Below are positions 34,289 to 45,746 of a DNA stretch of 64,000 nt, one piece after another. The notes below the pieces were generated by a model, which was not told where the DNA came from, searched no databases, and saw only the letters and a program-made list of their open reading frames with translations. Positions within the stretch are counted from its first letter, which is position 1, and each line of letters opens with the position of its first letter. The stretch lies in NCBI GenBank assembly GCA_022818135.1, contig JAFMSR010000010.1, forward strand, positions 13,709,324-13,773,323, written 5' to 3'. A program made the position numbers and the translations under genes. The stretch is from Saxidomus purpurata. Lineage: Eukaryota > Mollusca > Bivalvia > Venerida > Veneridae.

Positions 34289-36487
34289 ATGGCGTCTCAG
34301 CGACAGTTATCGGGGCGGACAAGAAAAGAATCTGAAGAAAGCAGCGAGAATGAGCTTGGAGATATGTTTTGCGCATCTCAAGAGTATCATGATGTTACAT
34401 GTTCACCGTGTTCCAAAGAAAACAGAGATGTTGCAGCAACGAAATACTGTGTAGAATGTGCAAACTATTTGTGTCAGATGTGTCTAAATCAACACAATAG
34501 GTTTGGGATGATGAAATCTCACCGCATCATCGACACGGCAGCAGCAAAAGAATCAGTCATTGAAGAACTGCCAGTTCAGAGGTGTAACAGACATCGTGGA
34601 AATGTTTTGGATATGTACTGTAAAAACCACGAGGATGTGTGTTGCGCTGTTTGCGCTGCTATTGATCACAGGTTAGAAAACATTTCGTTTGATCTTGAAA
34701 CTTCTTTCAGAATAGAGCTAGACTCGAACCTAAACTGCTACGGTTACATCGCTAGCAATACAAAGTACGATCACTCATTGACTTTAAGACATGTTGCGCA
34801 TGTTCGCCTAGATATAATCAATTATAGTTGCATCCTTCAGAAGACATGTGCATATTTTGAAAACAAAACGGACTTTAAGCACGGGGAGCCCTTTTCCGAC
34901 CATCTCTCTGTATAAATGGTGTTGCTTTGAAAATATATTTTATGCAAGATTTAGTCTTGAGCCCGCATATGTAAAGTCTGTCTATAGGCAAATAGTAACG
35001 CCTTGGTGATTTAATATAAGAAATAAATTGTTATACATGTATATATACTGTTTTACTAAAATAAGATAATCTACCTTTCCAAATGTGTCGACAAGTAGTC
35101 ATAAGAACTGGTTTTACCTCTATCTTTCAGAACGTGCGAAGGAACACGTCATTTGTTAGATGTGCTCAAAGAATCTGAACATAACAAACAAGACTGCGAA
35201 GATATCTGTTACAAAATCAGTAGTCTGCAAAAGGACATTAGTCAATTAAATCTAGCAAGAAGCAGAAATTCCGAAATATTCGAATCCGAAAAGGCAGATA
35301 TCACGAAACTAGTGGAAAACATTCGAAAGATGGTCGACAAGCATGTTTGTGACTTGGAAAATAATCTAATGGAACGCATAGACAAAGAGACAATGATTAA
35401 GAGAGCTGTAAACGAATCAGATGCACAGGCGTTAGAATATGCAGAGTTAGCATTGAAAGATCAGAAACAAACTCTAGAACGTGCTCGTAAGTCAGGAAAC
35501 GCAGCGTCAGTATTTGTGCAGACCAGAATAGCATCTAAGTCCATTGTTGGATCAGAGGAGATAAAAAGGTTACTAGAAAACAAACCATTAAAAAACATGT
35601 ACTTTTTGCCTAATCAGAAATTGAATAAGCTTTTAGAGGACTTAACATCTCTAGGCGAGATTGTTGATCACGTGCCAATATGTTCAGCAGAGTTGCACAG
35701 AATTGTTTACGTCAGAGGCTCTGGTGAAAACTCGGTGTGCACTATCAGTGGAATATGTTCACTTGATAATGGCTGTGTATTAATCTGTGACTGGCAGAAC
35801 AAAGGTCTTAAACGCTTCGACGAAAACTACAATGTTGCAGAACGCCTAGAATTATCAGATCAACCATATGACATCTGTACTGTTGAAACTTCAACCGTTG
35901 CAGTGTCGCTTCCAAAAGTAAAAGTAATTCAGTTTGTTTGCACTGAAAAAGCTTTGAAAATAACCTCCAGTTTCAAGGTTGGCGGTGCCTGTCGTGGTAT
36001 TGCCTATGCAAATGGTCTATTATATATAGCATGTGGTGGATGGAAGATTTTCAAGGAGGGTCAAGGACATGTGGAAGTATACACTACTTCCGGTGTCATA
36101 CAGCGAAGGTTCAATGAACATCTGTCACAACCGGGACACATCGGTCTTGCTGGTTCCAGACTTTACGTCGCAGACAATAACCATGGATTAGTTATTATGG
36201 ACACAAATGGTCAAGTTCTGAAAAGTTTTACTCACAGAGATATGGACAATACTTTGGCAGTATGTGCAGGACCTGGGAACCAGCTATTTTTGGGCGGATG
36301 GAGCTCACACAATGTGATGTTGTTGAACAACGACGGACAGTTACTGCTCACCTTGCTAACCCAGAAAAACGAACTGAGAGACCTCCATACATTGTTCTAC
36401 GACCAGCTAAGATCTAGACTGATCTGCACAATGCGTGATACGGATAAGATCAAAATATTTGATTTAGACTTTAAAATGGAAAGCTAG
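34289..36487 (+). CDS. RING-less TRIM-type B-box/NHL protein (copy 2)
   Basis: Exons 34289-34671 and 35131-36487, 579 aa, same architecture as the copy at 23729 and very similar along its whole length. All B-box cysteines and histidines are kept; differences are scattered substitutions and small indels near the N terminus (for instance an extra Arg after NRH in B-box 2). The intron donor is GTTAGA rather than GTAAGA, so splicing may be weaker; retention would extend the frame to a stop at 34915 and give a 208-aa B-box-only protein. AATAAA at 36630. The unbroken 444-codon second exon in both copies argues that both have been under selection. Confidence 0.87.
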
Positions 36488-37638
36488 ATCTACATGTACA
36501 TTGTATCTAACAACTTATGTAATCACAAATGTAGCAGTTAAGGTATTCGTTTAACAAAAGTGGAACTGGGTTCGACTGTCAGAAATGTTACGTGTGTATC
36601 AGTTAAATCAGCTGTAAATTGGGAACAATAATAAAAAGTAATGCTCACTGTCTCATAAAACAATTGTTTCTGTAAGTGGGGACTGTTATGTCTGTTTCTC
36701 AATCGAGTTTTAACAAACTTCTATAAGCTAAGTAAAACATTAGTAGGTTTGGACTAGCTTGTAACAAGGCAGAAAAATTAATTTATCTGCGCTAATAGGC
36801 TAATATCGGAGACAATTACGTAAGTTAGCAGCAATATACTTTATTTGTGCGAGATACAGAAATACATTCTGCTGATATTTGTTATGGTGTTAAGAGGCTT
36901 TGTCAAGTGACCGTCATCACCATATATGCCAGCAAGCGTCTTAGTGAAATTGTTGTACATGAATACATGTAAATGAACGACATGACGGATTTATATATCC
37001 AAAACGCTAGATACAAATAAAATTCTCACTGAAGGAAATAATTCCACTACTAACGACTTGAAAATGTATAGAACAGAAAATATAAATGTACTTTCCTTAC
37101 CGGACTTTGGAAATGCGGGTACACGTCGTCATCTCGTATTTTCAAGTGTCAGACACGTTCTATGTAAGATTTTAAATCCTGGTTCGGTATTTTCTTCAAC
37201 TGTTCTCGTCTGCGTTCGAAGTAAAACTACTGTCATAGTTCCACCTCAACATTCAATTGTCAGCTGGTGTTACAACTGACTCTCAGTTTTGGTAATTCTC
37301 CCAGATGCGTACATGTCATAAGAATGCCACGTATACAACACGACCAATTTTCACGATATGAGAGCAGCGTTACTTCCACTTAAAATAGGTAGCATACCTT
37401 CGGTACTGCGCATTAATAACTAAGTTGCAATTTAAAGACATTGTTCAAAATCATCAAATTGACGTATATTCATATTTCAAAAAGACAGGTTCAAGTAGCA
37501 GATATACCAAAACCTCATGAGCTTTATGCGTTTGTAAGATAATTTGAATCTCATCGAACTGTATTTAGTTGCGTATGAATGAATGAAGGATGTGTTGTGG
37601 CATGGCAATTATTGATATTAATGACCTTCCAATAAAAC

Positions 37639-38183
37639 AGCTTTTTTCAATGAAATATATATGCATACGGGCTGAAACCAGAAGCCTTTTAAGCAACACA
37701 AGATTTATTTCACATTTAATAGTAATACCAAAAGTAAAACTTTATTGACATTTGTATTAATGGTAATAAGACGTGCCCTAGAGAACATATTTATACAATG
37801 AATACCTTTAACAATTTTGATCAACCATACATCCTTGGTGGCCTTTGTATAAAATCAATTATATCACCTTGCTGTAAAATGAATGCTCTCTAGATAGATT
37901 ATATTATAATTTCTACAGAAAACTTTAACGTTCGAATTCTGTTTGAATCAATCGATCTCCTGTATGCAGAGAATATTGCCCTCACACTGCACAGTATTTC
38001 CAGATGCAACAGCCACTTTCTACAATGTAAAAGCTTTAGACCAAGATGGTTCTGCGCATGCTCGGTGTATAAGTCACTTACAATTTGTCAAATTGTTTTT
38101 GCCAAAACATTCTTAGACTAGCGTTCTACATTCTATAGTAGCGCTGACTTTTTGTTGCGTCTAAATGCCTTTGGATACAGTTT
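37639..38183. other. Sulfotransferase 3' flank
   Basis: No gene. On the minus strand AATAAA motifs at 37742-37747 and 37705-37710 are plausible poly(A) signals for the sulfotransferase ending at 38184. Confidence 0.4.
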
Positions 38184-41100
38184 TCAAGCCAATGTGTATC
38201 TGAATTTCAGATCAGTGTCCACAAGATTTTCCTGAAGCCATTCATCCATTTCTTCATTTTGCGCTACTGTAAAATGGTTCTTCCAGTCACCTACTTGTCC
38301 TGAAAGTCGTACATGAAAGTTTTAATCCATAACAGTAGTTATACAACAACGAATTATTTTATATGCAGTTTTGACAGAAATACTTTTTACTAATAGATAT
38401 GGATGCTCTAAGCACATTCATTTTAAATGCAAGTGGAACGTAAACAGAAATGCATTTAAGAAAATTTATGTATGGTATATGCATATGCTACTCTTGTCTC
38501 TAAGAATATTTTCATTCAAAGGCAAACACTCATTTATGAATTTATTCATAGATTTTAGTTTTCCAAAAAGTATGTGTTTTCGCCTCATGAGCTACTATGA
38601 TTGTCTGTACATTTGTATTCATGTGCTGTGTTGCTGATGATACTTTACCTTGGACGATTCAACAGTTGTTTCGGAGGTTTTTGTTTTTTGAAAATTTCAA
38701 TTTTATTCAATGTATTCACAGCGAAAACATAAATACAACTGAGGCATTTTGGATGCACCGCCATTCATTTAGGATCTCTAAAAGATCAATTCAACCTGTT
38801 TTTATGAGATTGCCAAACTAATTCAACTGAAAACGTGTGTAATAAAATGTATCAAGTTGAAAAAGCAGATGGACTGAAATACCTTTTCTGTACATTTTCG
38901 ACGACTTGTCCGTGTGTTGTGTGTTTGGTGTTATGTTATCTTTAACTTTCACTTCCGCATCAGCTTTCTTCAAATTCTCAAAGTCGCAGGCCTCAGCTAT
39001 CTGTTTAATGAGGTCATCATTTCGAGAAGTTTCAAGAAAATCGTTGATCTTCTTAATTTCCCTGAGTGGGTCCTTTGACAGAATGAGACGAAAATAAACA
39101 ATGACTACAAGTCAGATATACTGAACGTAAACAGTTACTTACGTTGCAAGGAGAAGGAACATTTCGTACTAAAAGTACTTGTATGTTCAAACACTAATTC
39201 AGTTTATTTGTTTGTTTCTTTTTTAATGTACAAATTAAACACAGGAGTCAAATTCCTTCTACAACCTACTATTGCATATTTTAAAGAAAATGTATTGCTT
39301 GTTCGATCATTCACTCAGGCCTCAGTTAAAGTGGGGTTTGGGCGAGTTGTACCATCATTAAATGACTGCTCTTGAACACATATAGTGAACGGTCAGTCAC
39401 TTATTCTTCTCCTGTGATCACCCAATGTGGAAATTATTTGGCTTGGAATAGTAAGGAATGCTGCACGAGTCTTCTTACCTCTTTAATGTCTTCGTAAAAC
39501 ACATTCAGAATTTGTTCGGGGGAACCTTTTGAAAATCTTTCCCACTCCTTCACATAATCATACCAAGGATAAAACTGGTCTGTGAATAAAAATTGCTTTG
39601 TGTATTCTTGTTGCCAAGCAAATTCATATCAATGTTAATTTGTATTGCGGCTCGATCTTGTTTATTTTATATGAATTATGTACGAGTCTAAAATATTGTA
39701 TGACACTGGCCTCACGTGATGTAATATTCTTCACTTATGACATAGAAACGAAAAAGACGTACGTATGAGTTACAGAAAGCACGAGGTCAGTGACGGTCCT
39801 ACTTCACTCGCCAGATTTTCACGTCAACTTACTGAAGTTTCTAACCCATCAAGAAGCCGGCCATGTTCTTCTGTTGAACAATCTCTACAAACGGTCACGT
39901 ATATAACATTCCTATGGATCTGACCAATGGCCTTTAATGATACTTTTCTAGGTTTTCTGTACTCACGTATAGAGTTATAAGCCATGACCTCTGGTGACTG
40001 TGTTATTTGATAAATCGAACTAGGTACAGGGTCACTTAAATAAACAACAACAACAGCAAAAAGCAACCAGAAGTATAGATCTCCTTTCAGCTCAACACGT
40101 GCATTTCGTGCATAGGTGAACTAAATTTGACATCTATGTAGTAAAGTACTGTAGTAGGAAGACTTACAAATTCCATATGATCCTACACAAAGTGGAAAAT
40201 ATTCCTGAAAGCTGCTCGTAAATGGACGATTTCCAAAAGCCTTGTGGTGATGGAATTTGGATACAAACACATCTTTTGGATTTCTTAGTACATGTACGAT
40301 CTTTATATTTTTGTCGAAGATTCCTCTTGGTGTGAGTTTACATGGAAAGTGACAATTTAAAACTCTCGGAGACGGATATTTATCTATTACATCAGGACTT
40401 TTAAAGTCTAAAAACACTGCTTCCTTTGGATTAAGTTCATACTCGGCCGTGCCTTTTCGTAGCATGACCATGATTTCCCACACCCAATGTGTACCTGAAA
40501 ACCAAGCAAGACCTGTAGGCACATTGTTTAACATTGTAATGCCATTATCAGGCTGGGTCTCAGTTGATTTTTTAAGCTCGATCGAGCTATTTCGTCAAAC
40601 TTGGTCAGTTATACTGACCTTACCTTTGAAATCTTATACTATTTAATTATTAAAACACTAAATCTTATCGCCTGCTATTTAATCATTATTAGTTTCACAG
40701 GACAAACTATTTACACAATGGGAAAAGGATGTTCCCAGTGTGGGAATTGAACCCTCAACAAAGTCATGGCGTTAAAGTTAAAAGAATTCAGACTATCAAA
40801 TATATCATACAATGTAACACAATTCCACCCCGTCAAAAATTTAAAATTAATTACGTCACCTGATTTTGGAAACGTCGCCAAGTAGACATCATCATCTCTT
40901 ATTTTCAGGTTTTGCACACCTTCTATGTGCGACTTTAGATCTTGGTTCTGTACTTTCATTTGCTGTTCGCGTCTAATGGACACAAAGTAAACGCATTACT
41001 CCTGGTAAGGTCAATAGGACCAATATTTTTTTAAATATGTGTATAAGTAAGATTTAAACATTTTCCCTGCATACTGTAAATTGGATAATTTTCGCGATGA

Positions 41101-42284
41101 TTGATTTTCCGCTATTATCGCGAACCTCCAACCTCGCGATGATTGATTTTCCGCTATTATCGCGAACCCCCAACTTCGCGATGATTGATTTTCCGCTAAT
41201 ATCGCGAACCTCCAACTTCGCGATGATTGATTTTCCGCTATTATCGCGAACCTCCAACTTCGCGATGATTGATTTTCCGCTATTATCGCGAACCTCCAAC
41301 TTCGCGATGACTGATTTTCCGCTATTATCGCGAACCTCCAACTTCGCGATGATTGATTTTCCGCTAATATCGCGAACCTCCAACTTCGCGATGATTAATT
41401 TTCAGCTATTATCGCGAACCTCCAACCTCGCGATGATTGATTTTCCGCTATTATCGCGAACCTCCAACTTCGCGATGATTGATTTTCCGCTATTATCGCG
41501 AACCTCTAACTTCGCGATGATTGATTTTCCGCTATTATCGCGAACCTCCAACTTCGCGATGATTGATTTTCCGCTATTATCGCGAACCTCCAACTTCGCT
41601 GACTTATATCGCATAAAGATTCGTTTCACATAGATTAAATATTAGAAAATTCTCCTTACGCCTATTACAATTTCGCGAATAAGTCTGTCTGTTCACAAAT
41701 CGCAAATTTTTCGTAACGCGAAAATTACCAAATTTACAGTATCTGATAATAATAATTTTCTCTGATCATGACTGATAACTAGTCTACTAATAAAATTTAA
41801 CTGAACAACATTATAAACAATAAAGTAAGGACTTATAAAGCCTTTTTTACAATTAGGTGTTAAACGTATATAAACTGAAGTTCCAACACAGTATAGTTGA
41901 CAAGTTTATAACGATAATCATAGGCCAGAAGTCTTAGGACTGAATTACTTTGGTTTACCGTGATTGCATATTTTGTGAAAAGTTCCATTAAAATATTCCT
42001 CCTCGCATTCCAATTGACAACCGTTTAGCTAATTGGAAGTTTATGCACGTTTGCCTACATGTGACAGACACACAATCAATGTAAATTTGATATTTCAGAC
42101 ATCACTACATTGACACTATAATTATGTTGGGGACCTTAACATATTTTGAAGGATTATATTTGCTATTATTCGATAAATTACATGTTATGAAAGCGTATAT
42201 AAGCACATACCCATACGTCAGACCATAAGCATGCACAAACTCGCCAGTGGTCCCGTCAGGTGTCTCTATGGTTACCTTTGCCAT
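38184..42284 (-). CDS. Cytosolic sulfotransferase (SULT family), six exons
   Basis: Minus-strand exons in order: 42284-42211 (ATG), 40972-40860, 40494-40168, 39579-39479, 39072-38883, 38299-38184 (TGA). Every junction has AG/GT sites and matching phase, and the 921 nt give 306 aa, normal for the family. It should transfer sulfate from PAPS to small acceptors in the cytosol. Visible motifs: FPKSGTHW (5'-phosphosulfate loop), RVLNCHFP with the probable catalytic His, [11 protein letters not shown] (3'-phosphate loop), and near the end [13 protein letters not shown], the GxxGxxK region that closes over PAPS. The acceptor cannot be predicted. Three dead relatives lie within 18 kb upstream in the same orientation. 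Intron 1 carries a MITE with a minisatellite. Confidence 0.92.
41071..41742. mobile_element. TIR element with internal 42-bp minisatellite, in SULT intron 1
   Basis: Left end 'tactgtaaattggataatt' and right end 'aattaccaaatttacagta' are inverted complements over about 25 bp, extending to a CGCG motif on each side. TA at each outer edge fits a Tc1/mariner-type TA duplication. The interior is almost entirely the 42-bp array. No transposase. Confidence 0.7.
41091..41604. repeat. 42-bp tandem repeat, about 12 copies, each with a hairpin
   Basis: Period exactly 42 bp ('cgcgatga' at 41093, 41135 and so on). Each unit holds TTCGCGAT and its inverted complement ATCGCGAA about 18 bp apart, so each copy can form a stem-loop. 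Because 42 is divisible by three and the unit lacks stops in several frames, long open frames appear on both strands (14-residue periodic peptides). I regard these as by-products. Confidence 0.85.
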
Positions 42285-42879
42285 TTTCAGAAGCGAACAC
42301 TATTCCTCTCCCTACAGTCAGACAGCAAGTATGTGCTAAGAAGATAATTAAAGTCCAACTTTCATTTCTCAAGTTTAAAAAATGAAAACTAGGGCAAAGG
42401 TAGAGGTAAGTTAAAGTTGAAATCTGCGTTCAACACTGTACATAATGGTTCAAGGTTCATTGTTGTAGCTACAAAAACTGGAAAGTAGGTCAGTAGGTCA
42501 AGGTCAGCCAATGTCGAAGTTGAAATCTACAAGCAAGACTATCAGTATACGTATAGTTCAAATTGCATTACTGTATCTAAAACTAAAAACAAGAAAGTAG
42601 ATCAAGTGACCCCGGGTATGACCATATGACCTTAAAATCAAAAGGGTAATCTATTGATAAAGAACAACATCACTATCTAGTTTGAAGATCAAAAGCTTGA
42701 TGGTTCTCCAGTTATTAAATATAATAGATTTGACATTGACCTTAACACAGTGACTTTATCAAATTCGGGAGCATTATGTGAACAAGCTTCGTAGACAATG
42801 CTATAATGTTCTAGACCATGAGTTTCAGACAAGAAAATTTGCAACTTTTTCCTATAACTCTATATACAGACAGGCGACC
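42285..42879. other. SULT 5' flank, no gene seen
   Basis: Region upstream of the sulfotransferase ATG (reading minus). Degenerate 'aggtcaaggtca' repeat material at about 42485-42620. No clear TATA element or second gene. Confidence 0.4.
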
Positions 42880-43400
42880 CTCGAGGTCGTCAATCTTGAG
42901 CCCAGGGGCATGATTTGAAAAAAACATTGTATAGGTTCACTACACAATGTTACATACCAAATATCTAAGCTCTAGGTTTGCGGGTTTGAAAAGAAGATTC
43001 TTAAAGGTTTTGCTATACTAAATGGCCACGGGCAGGATCAGTTTTGATCATGATTTTGATCAAATTTGAACAAACTTGGTAGAGGTCCACTAGGCAATGA
43101 TACATACTAAATATCTAAGCTATAAGCCTTGTGGTTTCTGTGAAGAAAAATTTTTCCCATTAAAAACTATTTAAAATAAAAAAATGTCCCCGCGGGCAAC
43201 GTCAAGATCCGGGGTCATGATTTGAACAATCTTGGTAGAGGCGATGCTACATGCTAAATATCTAAGCTTTGGGCCTCGTGGTTTCAGAAGAAGATTTTTT
43301 AAAGTTTTTCCTATCAAAACCAATGTGAAATTTAGTGCCCCTTCGGGCGAGGTCAATTTTTATCCGGGTCACTATCTGATTACAGGTCAATTAAGAAATG

Positions 43401-43466
43401 AGTAGTAGGAAACTGATGGTGCAAAATACGTCCCGGGACGTAAAACGCACCATAATTTTAAAAGTA
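43401..43466 (+). repeat. Left TIR with internal palindrome
   Basis: Contains the perfect 14-bp palindrome ACGTCCCGGGACGT (43428-43441), flanked by TGGTGC and GCACCA, so the TIR itself is a near-palindrome. Confidence 0.85.
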
Positions 43467-43907
43467 AACATTCATCATAGCCCTTCGATAGGTGCTTCTC
43501 ATGTTATTAAAAACAGTTTCCCTGGCTTCACTTTCACTGATTCCATCCTCTTCTTCCATGAGTTCATGAACTGCATTTTGGAACTGTGTGTCACAGCTGT
43601 TAAACACCTCGACTATAATATCATGCCAAGGATCAACATCCCAAGCACGGTTGGAGTCATCGTCTGATTCATCACTTCCAGACATTTCAACGTCATCGTT
43701 AGACCCAAACATGTCCTCACGTTCAGAAATTTCCGACACAGAATCGTCGTCAGAATCCTCGTTCGAATGTGCACTCTTTTTATGACGTAACATATTATCC
43801 CGTCTTCCAAAACTTTTCAAACAAATATCACACTGAATCATCGCTGTCGACGATTTCTCTATGAATGAGGAGGAGTCAGTTGTGCAGTCACTTAAGTATC
43901 GGTCCAA
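43458..43907 (-). CDS. C2H2 finger plus acidic region, element-borne protein
   Basis: Open frame of 149 codons. The first codon is TTG and an in-frame stop lies a few codons upstream; the first ATG is at 43841, giving 127 aa. One C2H2 finger (CDICLKSFGRRDNMLRHKK, then AH) is followed by a strongly acidic Ser/Asp/Glu stretch and a C-terminal segment (DPWHDIIVEVFNSCDTQFQN to YRRAMMNVYF) that looks helical and ends near the left TIR. The stop lies within the left TIR. Function unknown; possibly the 3' part of the gene beginning at 44220, by frameshift or splicing. Confidence 0.55.
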   Translation of the reverse strand: MDRYLSDCTTDSSSFIEKSSTAMIQCDICLKSFGRRDNMLRHKKSAHSNEDSDDDSVSEISEREDMFGSNDDVEMSGSDESDDDSNRAWDVDPWHDIIVEVFNSCDTQFQNAVHELMEEEDGISESEARETVFNNMRSTYRRAMMNVYF

Positions 43908-44220
43908 TAGTAGTGATAGTATCAGAATTTACAGGTGTATTTTCCACCTCCTTTTTGTTTTTTTTAGTGCCTTTCCTTCCTGGTGTCCCTCCAGAGACTT
44001 TTCGCTTGGGCGTTTTTCGCACCGTTTTCGTTCGCTCAAGTTCAGACAAAGTCCCAGGTGACTGACGTTCCAACATGCTCTTTGCTATAGCTGTCGTCTG
44101 TGCCGACGGTATGACCATGCGTATATACATTTCGGACCAAGGATCTTTTCTGTCACGAGATCGGTTCCTCTTAAAGGTCCTCTTCCTTGATTTAACGGGT
44201 TTTCTAAATATATCCATCAC
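43888..44220 (-). CDS. Basic Lys/Arg-rich protein, element-borne
   Basis: 110 codons from an ATG at 44220. Very basic (KSRKRTFKRNRSRDRK near the start; KRKVSGGTPGRKGTKKNKK later), suggesting nucleic-acid binding or nuclear localisation. It overlaps the next frame by 20 nt in a different phase, which could be two genes or one gene with a frame break. No known family recognised. Confidence 0.45.
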   Translation of the reverse strand: MMDIFRKPVKSRKRTFKRNRSRDRKDPWSEMYIRMVIPSAQTTAIAKSMLERQSPGTLSELERTKTVRKTPKRKVSGGTPGRKGTKKNKKEVENTPVNSDTITTIGPILK

Positions 44221-44347
44221 CTTTTAAAATTATGTCTTAACTCTTCCAATACCAATTGGTAACTGAGATGTCGGTCAACTCAAAGTATTGTAATATTATA
44301 CTTATTTATAATGCTAATAATTTTAATAGCTTCTAAAGTCCTCCGCT

Positions 44348-44554
44348 CTACATCAGTTTTGTCCCTAGATTATGTTTAAGATGACTCAAAAACGTTCTTC
44401 TTTCCTGAAATATTTCTTCACAGCATACGCATTTGTTGGAATAATAATCCTGTGTATGCCATACTCGAAAATGATGCAAAAGGTTTCTCCAAAACAAAAA
44501 GTAATAACCACATTTCGTGCACTGAAATATGAAAGTTTCTACTTTTGTTTCCAT
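44348..44554 (-). CDS. Small two-finger C2H2-like protein, element-borne
   Basis: 68 aa from ATG at 44554. It has two Cys2His2-like fingers, CTKCGYYFLFWRNLLHHF with a later WH and CVCCEEIFQERRTFLSHLKH, with short linkers. It is the first open frame of the three in minus-strand order. About 1.1 kb between it and the right TIR is AT-rich with no frame. Function unknown. Confidence 0.45.
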   Translation of the reverse strand: METKVETFIFQCTKCGYYFLFWRNLLHHFRVWHTQDYYSNKCVCCEEIFQERRTFLSHLKHNLGTKLM

Positions 44555-45680
44555 TTATGATTAATGTTAATGTTTACTCAATCCAACAACGGTTTAAGTT
44601 TTCAGTAAATTTCTCTGTTACTTAAGTAAATTCCTCATGTTACAAACATTAATGCCTCTGTGTAAATGAATGTGGTAAAAGTGATTTTCCCTCCTATTTG
44701 GCAATACAGTTTGAATGATTTAAACATAAACAGGTTTTAAAATTTCACCTCCTGTTCTCCAGGGATTGATATCTACATACATATTATCATTACAGGGAAC
44801 TTGTTCAAACCAATCTTTAACATTTACAAATATTGTAACTAATCAAGTGACGAGGCTTCGTCAAAGGCATAAGTTGAAATGCTAAATAATGCGACCTTAC
44901 ATTATATAGCTCAAAATCAAAAATACCATAGCTTACACATTATAAATTCTTTAACATAAGTTAGGAAGAAAAACGTCTGTTTCTCCAATACAATATCGAT
45001 GTTGCATTACATTTTACACTTATGGCACTATAAAAGAATTATTTAGGCGTTCATCTTTGTGTATTTGTAAAAACGTTGTTCTAAGGATATGCTAAAAGTT
45101 TTAAATCAAATCTAAATAAATAAATATCACATATGTAATAAATACTGTAAAAGCAAAACAGAATATAAATCTGCTATAAAAACTATTGTATGTATGTATA
45201 TTAACATATTAGCTAACCTTCTGTGTAATAGAGCAGATAAGTGGTTCACTGACTGTTATAAATGATTACTGGCGCGTGATTTGAATTCGATATTTATTAA
45301 GTTTATGTTTAACGAACAGACGTATTTGCATTTTGCAACTGATTTTCTAACGTATTTAAGTGTTCCTCAATATCTTTCCTCATTATTATTACGATAGTTG
45401 TCTTTAGTCTTTAAACTATTATCCATTTGTTGTGTTAAACGAATAACGTAGTGCAAAATAAAGCATTCAAACCTAGAACTCTAACGCAAGATGAAAACTG
45501 ATTATCAGATCAATTGTAACCTTATTGTAGTGGATGTAATGAGACATGTAAGGTGGATGTCATTTAAACCATAAAGTCAGTCACGGTGTGATTCACGTCC
45601 CTGTATAAAACCTACTTTAAGCACCAGTAAACTTTACGACTCGATGCGTTTTACGACTTGGACTGTTTTCCCTCCCATTG

Positions 45681-45746
45681 TACTTTTAAAATTATGGTGC
45701 GTTTTACGTCCCGGGACGTATTTTGCACCATCAGTTTCCTACTTCT
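45681..45746 (-). repeat. Right TIR
   Basis: Inverted complement of the left TIR, differing at the third base from the end. The palindrome is at 45706-45719. Confidence 0.85.

Larger units (their letters stand above)
27081..37638 (+). repeat. Segmental duplication unit 2, interrupted by a Gypsy element
   Basis: Matches unit 1 in the same order: leader region, repeat block, sulfotransferase remnant, TRIM exon 1, TRIM exon 2 and 3' flank. It lacks the internal 1.7-kb duplication but carries a 4.3-kb LTR retrotransposon at 29171-33466. Confidence 0.85.
43401..45746. mobile_element. Polinton/Maverick-like short element (AG...CT TIRs, 6-bp TSD)
   Basis: 66-bp terminal inverted repeats at 43401-43466 and 45681-45746 match at 65 of 66 positions by eye. 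Termini are 5'-AG...CT-3', and GAAATG flanks both sides (43395-43400, 45747-45752). AG termini plus a 6-bp duplication are hallmarks of Polinton/Maverick elements. Full Polintons are 13-25 kb and encode DNA polymerase B, a retroviral-type integrase and capsid genes; none is here. So this is a short derivative, or an undescribed TIR family with the same integration chemistry. All open frames are on the minus strand. Other superfamilies reported with ~6-bp duplications (IS3EU, Dada) are alternatives. Confidence 0.6.

Noticed and set aside
34672..34915. Coding extension after TRIM copy 2 exon 1
   Set aside because: It aligns with the intron of copy 1; treated as intron, with retention noted only as a possibility.
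39824..40066. 80-codon minus-strand open frame within the sulfotransferase gene
   Set aside because: It lies in the intron between exons 40168-40494 and 39479-39579, whose phases join without it.
41091..41604. CRISPR-like regular array
   Set aside because: The units are contiguous, with no unique spacers, in a clearly eukaryotic intron.
41097..41633. 178-codon plus-strand and 109-/75-codon minus-strand periodic open frames
   Set aside because: Explained by a stop-free 42-bp repeat with a period divisible by three; kept only as a low-interest finding.
43613..43810. Second minus-strand frame and plus-strand frames across the element-borne finger gene
   Set aside because: Shadows of the C2H2/acidic frame at 43458-43907; no motif of their own.
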